A stretch of 64,000 nt of DNA from NCBI RefSeq assembly GCF_003865015.1, contig NZ_BHVV01000003.1, positions 248,001-312,000 on the forward strand, given 5' to 3'. Origin of the DNA: Sulfurisoma sediminicola (lineage in GTDB: Bacteria; Pseudomonadota; Gammaproteobacteria; Burkholderiales; Rhodocyclaceae). The position numbers were made by a program, and so were the translations under genes. The notes under the pieces were generated by a model. The model did not search any database, was not told the DNA's origin, and saw nothing but the letters and a program-made list of their open reading frames with translations. Position 1 is the stretch's first letter. The number at the start of each line of letters is the position of its first letter. Positions 16,743-24,080 of this stretch are shown here, one piece after another.

Positions 16743-16954
16743 TCGACGGCCGCGACATGCAGCCGCCGGAGCCACTGGAGAAGGCGCTTGAAGCGCTGGA
16801 CACGTTGCCGCCGGACGGCGAGCTCGTCCTGCTGCTCTACTGCCAGCCGCATCCGCTTTACCAGATACTGCGTCGCAACGGCTACGTCTGGACGGAGACG
16901 ATGCAGTCCGACGGTACCAACGAGATTCACATCCGCAAGGCTGCCTCGGCCTGA
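16724..16954 (+). CDS. DUF2249 family protein
   Basis: 76 residues from the ATG at 16724, with a GGAGGAG ribosome site inside the hemerythrin gene. It has RDMQPPEPLEKALEALDTL and LLLYCQPHPLYQIL followed by a strand ending HIRKA, the TusA-like alpha/beta fold of DUF2249. The conserved R-x-M-x-P-P-E-P and the P-x-P-L-x-x-x-L segment are the family marks. The function is unknown; the family is usually paired with hemerythrin-like proteins. Overlap with the upstream gene suggests coupled translation. Confidence 0.85.
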   Translation: MSSQRVIDGRDMQPPEPLEKALEALDTLPPDGELVLLLYCQPHPLYQILRRNGYVWTETMQSDGTNEIHIRKAASA

Positions 16955-16975
16955 GCGGGCGGCGCCGCGGCTCCC

Positions 16976-18283
16976 ATGCACCCCAACCTGTCTTTCGAGC
17001 AGGCGCCACCGATCTGGGTGCCCTATCGTTTCTTCCTGACCGCGCCGCTGTTCGGCATCGCCACCGGTCTGTTGCTCGCATGGTCCGGGCCGGAGGCGCT
17101 GGCCTCGCGGTGGACGCCGGCGGCGCTGGCACTGACCCACCTGATGGTGGCCGGCTTCATGTTGCAGGCGATGTGCGGCGCGCTGCTGCAGTTCATCCCC
17201 GTCGCGGCCGGCGGCAACATCTGGCGGCCGACACTCGTGGCCGGCGTCGTTCATCCCATGCTTGCCGTCGGGGCGGCACTGCTGGCGGGGGGCTTCCTCG
17301 CCGGCCCCGGTCCCTGGTTCGCTGTCGGTGCCGGCTTGATCGTCACGGCCCTAAGCATCTATGTCGTGGTCGTCGGCATCGCGCTGTTTCGGGCACCGGC
17401 GCGCGGCGCTACGATCCTCGCCCTGCGCGTCGCCATCGCCGCCCTGGTCGTCACCTATGTGCTGGGCTTCACCTTGGCCCAGGGCCTGCGAGGGGTGGGT
17501 GGCATCCCGCTGCTCGAGTTCACCCATGTTCACGCCGCCTGGGGGCTGGGTGGCTGGGCGCTGCTGCTTCTGAGCGGCGTTTCCTACTACGTCGTGCCGA
17601 TGTTCCAGCTCACCCCCGCCTATCCGGCGTGGCTGGGGCGACTGCTGCCATGGACGTTGCTGACGGCGTTGCTGCTCTGGGCGACGCAACTGACGGGGGA
17701 AGCCCGCGCCTGGCATTCATGGGTGCTGCTGGCCGGCCTGTTGGCGGCAGGCCTGTTCGCGCTGGTGACCCTGCGGCTGCAGGCGCAGCGTCGCCGCCGC
17801 GTGCCCGACGTGACGCTGACCTTCTTCCGCATCGGCATGGCGAGCCTGTTGGTCATCGTCCTGGCCATCGCGCTGATCACCGTGCCGCCGGCGCCGACTT
17901 TTCTGCCGGTGCGGGAATGGGCCGTGCCGATCGGCATCCTGACTTTCGTCGGTCTCTTCGTCTCAGTGATCACGGGCATGCTCTACAAGATCGTGCCCTT
18001 CCTCAACTGGCTGCATCTACAGCGTCTGGGCGGGCTGACGGTGTTCCCGCCGAACATGAGGGACATGATTCGCGAGCGCGCCATGGTGTGGCAGATGCGG
18101 CTGCACCTGGCCGCGCTGGCGGCGTTGCTGGGGGCCGCGACGTGGCCGCCGCTGACGGCAATCGCCGGACTGCTGTTCGCCGCCTCCTGCGCTTGGCTGG
18201 AGTGGAACCTGCTCGGCGGGGTACGGGTCTATCGAACGTTCAGAGATCGTATTCGCGCAGTCGACGCATGTCATGCGCCTTGA
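16976..18283 (+). CDS. Multi-pass membrane protein, heme-copper-oxidase-subunit-I-like / NnrS-like
   Basis: 435 residues with about 12 hydrophobic segments. Histidines in membrane context (LTHLMVAGFMLQAM, GVVHPMLAVG, LEFTHVHAAWGLGGW) recall heme ligands of the NnrS and oxidase subunit I families. The H-V-H-A-x-W-G-x-x-G pattern resembles the HVHSGALGW motif of CcoN. I do not see the full CuB histidine set. It follows hemerythrin and DUF2249 genes by 21 bases and lies next to a DNR-like regulator, suggesting an NO-related role. The exact family is uncertain. Its 3' end overlaps the convergent regulator gene by 44 bases. Confidence 0.65.
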   Translation: MHPNLSFEQAPPIWVPYRFFLTAPLFGIATGLLLAWSGPEALASRWTPAALALTHLMVAGFMLQAMCGALLQFIPVAAGGNIWRPTLVAGVVHPMLAVGAALLAGGFLAGPGPWFAVGAGLIVTALSIYVVVVGIALFRAPARGATILALRVAIAALVVTYVLGFTLAQGLRGVGGIPLLEFTHVHAAWGLGGWALLLLSGVSYYVVPMFQLTPAYPAWLGRLLPWTLLTALLLWATQLTGEARAWHSWVLLAGLLAAGLFALVTLRLQAQRRRRVPDVTLTFFRIGMASLLVIVLAIALITVPPAPTFLPVREWAVPIGILTFVGLFVSVITGMLYKIVPFLNWLHLQRLGGLTVFPPNMRDMIRERAMVWQMRLHLAALAALLGAATWPPLTAIAGLLFAASCAWLEWNLLGGVRVYRTFRDRIRAVDACHAP

Positions 18284-18944
18284 TGATCTTGCCCTGCACG
18301 GTGATCAGTCCCGCTTCGGAGAGCTCGTGGAAAATGCGCGAGAGGGTTTCCGGCGTGAGGTTGAGGCGCGAGGCGATGATCTGCTTCGAAGTCGGCAGCG
18401 AAATCTCCAGTTCCCCGTCGCATTCGGCGTCGGCGCCATGCGGGCAATGCTGCAGCAGGTAGCCGATCACGCGCTGCGCCGAGGAGCGCAGCGAGTAGGA
18501 CTCGACGTCGTTGATCAGGGAATGCAGCCGCGCCGCCATGCCCGCCAGCATGCGCCGGGCGAACGTCGGGTCGCTGCCGAGCAGTTCGAAGACTGCCTGC
18601 ATCGAGACATGAAGGAGCAGGGTGTCCATCAGCGCTTCGGCGAAGATGGGATACGGGCGGTCCATGAACATCACGGCCTCGCCGAAGCTCTGGCGCGGGC
18701 CGAGGATCTCGACCACCTTCTCGTTGCCGCTGGCGGAAGGAAAGGCCAGCTTGACCTGACCGTAGACGATGATGAAGAAGCCCTTGGGCATGTCGCCCTT
18801 CTGGAACAGCATTTCCCCCTTGCCGAGCCGCTTCTCGCGCGTGCCGGCCGCGATCGGCGCGACCTGATCCGGCGTGAGTTCCTGGAACAGCGGCAGGCGC
18901 GACAGCAGCGCCGGGATGTCGAGTTTGTCCTGTTTGGTCTGCAT
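18240..18944 (-). CDS. dnr: Crp/Fnr family regulator, DNR-like
   Basis: 234 residues from the ATG at 18944, preceded by GAGGG; an upstream in-frame start at 18977 lacks a ribosome site. It has an N-terminal cNMP-type beta roll (LFQKGDMPKGFFIIVYGQVKL), a long dimer helix and a C-terminal HTH with recognition segment LTPETLSRIFHEL. The E-x-x-S-R pattern matches FNR-type specificity for TTGAT/GTCAA half-sites. No N-terminal cysteine cluster exists, so it is not an Fe-S FNR; DNR proteins sense NO through heme. The neighbouring NO-linked genes and the palindrome at 16211 support this. The name dnr is by analogy. Confidence 0.78.
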   Translation of the reverse strand: MQTKQDKLDIPALLSRLPLFQELTPDQVAPIAAGTREKRLGKGEMLFQKGDMPKGFFIIVYGQVKLAFPSASGNEKVVEILGPRQSFGEAVMFMDRPYPIFAEALMDTLLLHVSMQAVFELLGSDPTFARRMLAGMAARLHSLINDVESYSLRSSAQRVIGYLLQHCPHGADAECDGELEISLPTSKQIIASRLNLTPETLSRIFHELSEAGLITVQGKIIKAHDMRRLREYDL

Positions 18945-19001
18945 GGTTCCCTCGGTTGGCGGGCTGAAAAATACCATGCTTTATCGCGCGGGTGAGCCCC
19001 G

Positions 19002-19403
19002 ATGTACTGGTATTCCCTGCTCAAGCATCTGCATGTCACCTGCGTCGTGCTCAGCATCAGTGGCTTTTTGTTGCGCGGCGTGTTGATGCTGGCCGATTCG
19101 CCGCTGCGCCAGGCGCGCTGGCTGCGCATCGTTCCGCACGTCAATGATGCACTGCTGCTGACGGCGGCGCTGGCGCTGACCGTGGTGATCGAACACTACC
19201 CCTTCGTCGACGCCTGGCTCACCGCCAAGGTGTTCGGCCTGCTGCTCTACATCGTGCTGGGATCGGTGGCACTGAAGGCGGGGCGTACCCGCGCGGTGCG
19301 CGTCGCGGCCTGGCTCGCCGCGCTGGCGATGTTCGGCTATGTCGCCTCGGTGGCGCTGACCAAGGACGTGCGGGGATTCCTGGCCTGGTTCGGCTGGATC
19401 TAG
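19002..19403 (+). CDS. SirB2-family membrane protein
   Basis: 133 residues, four hydrophobic segments. It starts MYWYSLLKHLHVTCVVLSISGFLLRG, with R-x-x-R-I-x-P-H-x-x-D-x-x-L-L in the second loop, the SirB2 family pattern. The name comes from Salmonella SirB; the biochemical role is unknown, and the conserved histidines could bind heme. It lies between two Crp/Fnr regulators and converges with fnr, one base apart. Confidence 0.85.
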   Translation: MYWYSLLKHLHVTCVVLSISGFLLRGVLMLADSPLRQARWLRIVPHVNDALLLTAALALTVVIEHYPFVDAWLTAKVFGLLLYIVLGSVALKAGRTRAVRVAAWLAALAMFGYVASVALTKDVRGFLAWFGWI

Positions 19404-19404
19404 T

Positions 19405-20208
19405 TCAACCGTGCGAGCTGTGCGGCGTCGGCAGCGGCGTGTGCGTGAGCAATGCCTTGAGAGCGGCGAGGTCGAGGATGCGGATGTGCTTCTGCTGCAC
19501 GGCGATGAAGCCCTCTTCCTGGAAGCGGGAGAAGGCGCGGCTCACGGTTTCCAGCTTGAGACCGAGGTAGGAGCCGATCTCCTCGCGCGTCATGCGCAGG
19601 TGGAATTCGGCGGCCGAGTAGCCGCGGGCGGTGAAGCGCTGGGACAGGTTGAGCAGGAAGGCGGCGAGGCGCTCCTCGGCGCGCATCGTGCCGAGCAGCA
19701 TCATCACGCTCTGGTCGCGCACGATCTCGCGGCTCATCACCTTGTGGAAGTGGTGTTGCAGGGTGCGCATCTCGCTCGACAGCTGCTCGAGCTGGGCGAA
19801 GGGAATCACGCAGACCTCGCTGTCCTCGAGCGCGACCGCGTTGCAGGTGTGCGACTCGAGGCTGATGCCGTCCATGCCGAGGATCTCGCCCGCCATCTGG
19901 AAGCCGGTGACCTGGTCGCGGCCGTCCTCCATCAGCACGTCGGTCTTGAAGAAACCGGCCTTGATGGCGTAGATGGCTTCGAACGGAACGCCGGTGCGGT
20001 AGAGATGCTGGCCGCGCTTGACCTTGCGCCGCGTCGATACCAGCGAGTCGAGGCGCTGGATTTCCGCTTCGGACAGGCCGAGTGGCAGACAGAGTTCCTG
20101 CAGATTGCACTGCGAGCAGGCGGCCTTGAGCGAATGCGCGGTCAACGGCACAACATTGCCGAGATCGTCGCCCGGAGGGCATTCAGAGACGCGTTTGATC
20201 TGTGTCAA
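19405..20208 (-). CDS. fnr: FNR: oxygen-sensing Fe-S transcription regulator
   Basis: 267 residues as read from a TTG start at 20208. The N-terminal cluster is Cys31-x2-Cys34-x5-Cys40 (ACSQCNLQELCLPLG), with the fourth ligand Cys122 in ESHTCNA, the 4Fe-4S set of FNR. A sensor beta roll and the HTH GLKLETVSRAFSRFQ (E-x-x-S-R) follow, specific for TTGAT-N4-ATCAA. No ATG exists before the cysteines. The TTG lies inside an FNR-type palindrome, so the true start may be GTG at 20151 or a nearby codon, which would still keep all four cysteines. FNR should control the sites found at 5580, 5827, 12914 and 20195. Confidence 0.93.
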   Translation of the reverse strand: MTQIKRVSECPPGDDLGNVVPLTAHSLKAACSQCNLQELCLPLGLSEAEIQRLDSLVSTRRKVKRGQHLYRTGVPFEAIYAIKAGFFKTDVLMEDGRDQVTGFQMAGEILGMDGISLESHTCNAVALEDSEVCVIPFAQLEQLSSEMRTLQHHFHKVMSREIVRDQSVMMLLGTMRAEERLAAFLLNLSQRFTARGYSAAEFHLRMTREEIGSYLGLKLETVSRAFSRFQEEGFIAVQQKHIRILDLAALKALLTHTPLPTPHSSHG

Positions 20209-20236
20209 CGCTGCATTCCCGCGGTTCCGGCATCGT
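20195..20236. promoter_or_regulatory. FNR-type box between fnr and hemN
   Basis: TTGAT-CTGT-GTCAA at 20195-20208, one mismatch from consensus. For hemN a class II arrangement would put the -10 at 20231-20236 (CATCGT, weak) and the start near 20243. On the other strand the box covers the TTG read as the fnr start, so it could also mediate fnr autocontrol. Confidence 0.6.
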
Positions 20237-20279
20237 TGCCACCTGACAAAAGGCGGCGCAGTCCGTCAAGGTTGAATGG

Positions 20280-21674
20280 ATGACCAGCAACTTCCAAGAA
20301 CTCGTTTTCGATCCGCAAGTCATCCGCCGCTTCGACGTCAATGGCCCGCGCTATACGTCCTATCCGACGGCGGACCGCTTTGTCGAAGCCTTCGGCTCCG
20401 ATGCATATCGCAATTGGCTGGGACGACGCACGGTCGGCGGCAGTGGACGACCGCTGTCATTATACGTCCACATCCCCTTCTGCAATACCATCTGCTACTA
20501 CTGCGCCTGCAACAAGATCATCACCAAGGATCACGGCCGTTCCGCCAAGTACATCAAGTACCTGGGCAAGGAAATCGCCATGCAGACCGCGGCGCTGGAC
20601 GGCAACCGCGACGTCATCCAGCTGCACTGGGGCGGCGGCACGCCGACCTTCCTCGCGCACGACGAAATGAAGCGGCTGATGGAGATCATCAACAGCCACT
20701 TCAAGCTGCTGCCCGGGGGCGAATATTCGATCGAGGTCGACCCGAGGAAAGTCGACCGTGAGACGGTGAAGCTGCTGGCCGAGCTCGGCTTCAACCGCAT
20801 GAGCGTCGGCGTGCAGGACTTCGAGCCGGTGGTGCAGCAGGCCGTCAATCGCATCCAGAGCCTCGACGAGACCAAGCTGGTGATCGACTCGGCGCGGGAG
20901 TTCGGCTTCAAGGGTATCTCGGTCGACCTCATTTACGGCCTGCCCAAGCAGAACGTCATCAGCTTCAACCATACGCTCGACGAGGTGCTGAAGCTCTCGC
21001 CCGACCGGCTGTCGATCTACAACTACGCTCACCTGCCCAGCCTGGCCAAGCCGCAGCGCCGCATCCACGAATCCGAGCTGCCCTCGGCCGACGCCAAGCT
21101 GCAGATCCTGCAGCTGGCGATCCGCCGCCTCACCGACGCCGGCTACGTCTTCATCGGCATGGACCACTTCGCCAAGCCCGACGACGAGCTCGCCGTGGCA
21201 CAGCGCCAGGGCCGGCTGCACCGCAACTTCCAGGGCTACTCGACCCATGCCGAGGCCGACCTGCTCGCCTTCGGCGTCTCCGCCATCGGCAAGGTCGGAC
21301 CGACCTACTGCCAGAACTTCCGCACGCTCGACGAATACTACGACGCCATCGACCACAACCAGCTGCCGGTGATGCGCGGGCTGGAGCTGACCGCCGACGA
21401 CCTGCTGCGGCGCTCCATCATCCAGGCACTGATGTGCCATTTCGAGCTCTCCATCGAATCGGTCGAGATCGCCCACCTGATCGACTTCAAGTCGTATTTT
21501 GCCGAGGAACTCGCCGCGCTGCGCGAGATGGAGCAGGCGGGCCTGCTGTCCATCGACAGTCAGTGGATCACCGTGCAGCCAAAGGGCCGCATGCTGGTGC
21601 GCGTCATCGCCATGGCCTTTGACCGCTATCTGCGCACCGACCGCGAGCGCGCGCGCTACTCGAAAGTCATTTGA
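20280..21674 (+). CDS. hemN: Oxygen-independent coproporphyrinogen III dehydrogenase (HemN)
   Basis: 464 residues, the normal HemN length. It is a radical SAM enzyme that converts coproporphyrinogen III to protoporphyrinogen IX without oxygen. The Fe-S motif is Cys68-x3-Cys72-x2-Cys75 (PFCNTICYYCACN), with the extra Cys77 typical of true HemN. GPRYTSYPTADRF at the N-terminus and the LHWGGGTPTFL SAM-binding loop are present. A FNR-type box lies 72-85 bases upstream, as expected for a gene needed at low oxygen. Its stop overlaps the TTG start of the next gene. Confidence 0.97.
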   Translation: MTSNFQELVFDPQVIRRFDVNGPRYTSYPTADRFVEAFGSDAYRNWLGRRTVGGSGRPLSLYVHIPFCNTICYYCACNKIITKDHGRSAKYIKYLGKEIAMQTAALDGNRDVIQLHWGGGTPTFLAHDEMKRLMEIINSHFKLLPGGEYSIEVDPRKVDRETVKLLAELGFNRMSVGVQDFEPVVQQAVNRIQSLDETKLVIDSAREFGFKGISVDLIYGLPKQNVISFNHTLDEVLKLSPDRLSIYNYAHLPSLAKPQRRIHESELPSADAKLQILQLAIRRLTDAGYVFIGMDHFAKPDDELAVAQRQGRLHRNFQGYSTHAEADLLAFGVSAIGKVGPTYCQNFRTLDEYYDAIDHNQLPVMRGLELTADDLLRRSIIQALMCHFELSIESVEIAHLIDFKSYFAEELAALREMEQAGLLSIDSQWITVQPKGRMLVRVIAMAFDRYLRTDRERARYSKVI

Positions 21675-22348
21675 CGGATTCCGTCTTCCTGTCGTTGTTC
21701 ATCGTAGGCTTTCTCGGCGGTGGCCACTGTGTCGGCATGTGCGGCGGCATCGTCGGCGCGCTGGCGCTGCAGGGTGACGGCACCGGGCCGCGCTGGCCGC
21801 TGCATCTCGCCTACAACGCCGGGCGCATCGCCAGCTATGCGATTGCCGGCGCCATCGTCGGGGCGCTCGGCAGCCTGACCGTCGTCGCCGGTCCGACATT
21901 GCCGCTGCGCCAGGGACTTTATCTGCTGGCGAGCCTGATGCTCGTTGCCATGGGGCTGTACCTGATCGGCATGACGGGTTCGCTGGCCTGGCTGGAGCGG
22001 GCGGGGCAGGGCATCTGGCGCCGCATCCAGCCGCTCACTGCGCGCTTCCTGCCGGTGCGCGGCGTGGCCCAGGCATTGCCGTTGGGCCTGCTCTGGGGCT
22101 GGCTGCCCTGCGGCCTGGTCTATAGCGCGCTGGTCTCGGCGCTGGCGACCGGCTCGCCAGCGAAGGGGGCGGCGGTCATGCTGGCCTTCGGTCTCGGTAC
22201 CCTGCCCAACCTGCTGCTGGCCGGCTACGTGTTCGCGCGCTTCCGCGGCTTTGCCCAGGCGCGGGCCGTCAGGCTGGCGTCGGGGCTGCTGGTGCTCGGC
22301 TTCGGCGTCGTCGGCTTGTGGCGCGCCGCGACATTCCCCGCTGGCTGA
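21671..22348 (+). CDS. TauE/SafE-like membrane protein (COG2836 type)
   Basis: 225 residues, six or so transmembrane segments, starting at a TTG that overlaps the hemN stop (TTGA). The N-terminus has GFLGGGHCVGMCGGIVGAL, a His-Cys-Cys motif at the first helix, and LLWGWLPCGLVYSAL in the middle, the two hallmarks of the COG2836 group often linked with cbb3 oxidase and FNR genes. A role in copper handling for oxidase maturation has been suggested for that group, and the paired Cys/Met residues fit. The substrate is not shown by sequence. Confidence 0.8.
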   Translation: MTDSVFLSLFIVGFLGGGHCVGMCGGIVGALALQGDGTGPRWPLHLAYNAGRIASYAIAGAIVGALGSLTVVAGPTLPLRQGLYLLASLMLVAMGLYLIGMTGSLAWLERAGQGIWRRIQPLTARFLPVRGVAQALPLGLLWGWLPCGLVYSALVSALATGSPAKGAAVMLAFGLGTLPNLLLAGYVFARFRGFAQARAVRLASGLLVLGFGVVGLWRAATFPAG

Positions 22349-23071
22349 CTAGAACGCAGGTGCCGCGGATGGCGGTGGCGGCGGTGGCGCGGAAATCCAC
22401 GTGCCGGTGGCGAACCAGGCCGCCGCCAGGGCGAGGACCAGCGCGACAATGAAGGCGACGAACCCGCCGCCGGACAGCGATTCCTCGCTTTGATCGCTGC
22501 GCTCCTTCCAGCCGCGCAGCATCGGTCGTACCAGGTCTTCCTTCTTGACGCGCACGTAGAAGGTGATGGCCCCCAGATGCAGCGCGACCAGCGCGCCGAC
22601 CAGCCAGGCATTGAGGCTGTGCAACGCGGTCAGCCTGTCGCTGGTCGACTTGGACACCAGGTTGTAGAAGTAGCCGTTGAATGCGATGTCATCGTTGCCG
22701 AAAAGGCCGCTGGCGGCCTGTGCGGCGAGGACTGTCAGCAGGCCGAGCACCGACAGTGCGCCGAGGGGATTGTGGCCGAGGCCCTGCCAGCGGCCCTGCA
22801 GGGTGTCGCGGATCGCCGCCGGGCCGCGCACGAACTGGCTGAAACGGGCGTAGGTCGAGCCGGCGAAGCCCCACACGATGCGGAAGACGAGCAGGCCGAC
22901 GATGGCGATGCCGAAGCGGCCGTGCCAGACCATGGCGTTGCCGCCGATGAAGCCGCTGATCGCGGCGCCGGCAACCAGCGCCACCAGCGACCAGTGAAAC
23001 ACACGCGTCGGCAGGTCCCAGACACGGACCCGCTTCTGCCATTCGGCGCCGCCGGGGACTGCAAGGCACAT
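22349..23071 (-). CDS. Cytochrome b561-type membrane protein
   Basis: 240 residues with four core transmembrane helices. It begins with KRVRVWDLPTRVFHWSLVALV, and further histidines lie in MVWHGRFG, TALHSLNAWLVGALVALHLGAI. These are the bis-histidine heme ligands of the cytochrome b/b6 (Ni,Fe-hydrogenase b-subunit-like) family. A fifth hydrophobic segment and a run of seven prolines end the protein. It is likely an electron carrier partnered by a c-type cytochrome not encoded here. Its stop abuts the stop of the TauE-like gene. Confidence 0.87.
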   Translation of the reverse strand: MCLAVPGGAEWQKRVRVWDLPTRVFHWSLVALVAGAAISGFIGGNAMVWHGRFGIAIVGLLVFRIVWGFAGSTYARFSQFVRGPAAIRDTLQGRWQGLGHNPLGALSVLGLLTVLAAQAASGLFGNDDIAFNGYFYNLVSKSTSDRLTALHSLNAWLVGALVALHLGAITFYVRVKKEDLVRPMLRGWKERSDQSEESLSGGGFVAFIVALVLALAAAWFATGTWISAPPPPPPSAAPAF

Positions 23072-23072
23072 G

Positions 23073-24068
23073 TCAGACGCAGGCTCCGTCCTCGGTCACG
23101 CCCTCGGCCTTGTCTTTCTTGGCCTTGACGAACTGCTCGCGCGAAACGCCCATCCACATCACCAGCGGGCTGGCCACCAGCACCGAGGAGTAGATGCCGA
23201 AGAGAATGCCGATGGTCAGCGCCATCGCGAAGTAATGCAATGCCGCGCCGCCGAACACCAGCATCGAGGTCGCCATGGCCTGGGTGCAGCCGTGGGTGAT
23301 GATGGTGCGCGAGATGGTGCTGGTGATGGCGTGGTCGAGCACCTGCGGCGTGGTGAGGCCGCGCTTCTTCTTGAAGGTCTCGCGCACCCGGTCGAAGACG
23401 ATGACCGACTCGTTCACCGAGTAGCCGAGCACGGCCAGTACCGCGGCGAGGACCGGCAGCGAGAACTCCCACTGGAACAGGGCGAAGACGCCGAGGATGA
23501 TGATGACGTCGTGCAGGTTGGCGATGATTGCCGATACCGCGAAGCGCCACTCGAAGCGGAAGGCGAGATAGACGACGATGCCGATGATCACCAGCAGCAG
23601 CGCCAGCGCGCCGTCCTCGGCCAGTTCCTTGCCGACCTGCGGGCCGACGAACTCGACGCGCTTGAGCGTCGGCGTGTTTGCGGCGCTTGTCGCCGTATCG
23701 CCAGCGCCAGCGCTCTGTGTCCCTCCGGGAACTTTTTGCAGCGACTCGATGACGCGCTCGCCGACTTTGGCCGACTCGGTGTTCTTGGTCAGGGGGACGC
23801 GGATCAGCACGTCGCGCGATGAACCGAAGTTCTGCACCTGCGGGTCGGCGAAGCCGTCGGCCTCGAGCGCCTTGCGGATCCGTTCAAGATCCGGTGCCTG
23901 GGTGTAAGACACTTCGAGCAGCGTGCCGCCGGTGAACTCGATGCTGAAGTGCAGGCCCTTGGTGGCGAGGAAGAACACCGCGGCGAGGAAGGTGATCAAC
24001 GAGATGACGTTGAACACCAGCGCGTGGCGCATGAAGGGGATGTCTTTTCTGATGCGGAAGAATTCCAT
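23073..24068 (-). CDS. secF: Protein translocase subunit SecF
   Basis: 331 residues, six transmembrane segments with one large periplasmic loop. It has the IEFTGGTLLEVSY motif, YSVNESVIVFDRVRE and the TRTIITHGCT-type segment (SRTIITHGC). SecF works with SecD and YajC to drive late steps of protein export using the proton motive force. It lies 12 bases after secD in the order yajC-secD-secF. A short charged tail (KAKKDKAEGV) is at the C-terminus. Confidence 0.97.
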   Translation of the reverse strand: MEFFRIRKDIPFMRHALVFNVISLITFLAAVFFLATKGLHFSIEFTGGTLLEVSYTQAPDLERIRKALEADGFADPQVQNFGSSRDVLIRVPLTKNTESAKVGERVIESLQKVPGGTQSAGAGDTATSAANTPTLKRVEFVGPQVGKELAEDGALALLLVIIGIVVYLAFRFEWRFAVSAIIANLHDVIIILGVFALFQWEFSLPVLAAVLAVLGYSVNESVIVFDRVRETFKKKRGLTTPQVLDHAITSTISRTIITHGCTQAMATSMLVFGGAALHYFAMALTIGILFGIYSSVLVASPLVMWMGVSREQFVKAKKDKAEGVTEDGACV

Positions 24069-24080
24069 GGTGCTTTCCCC

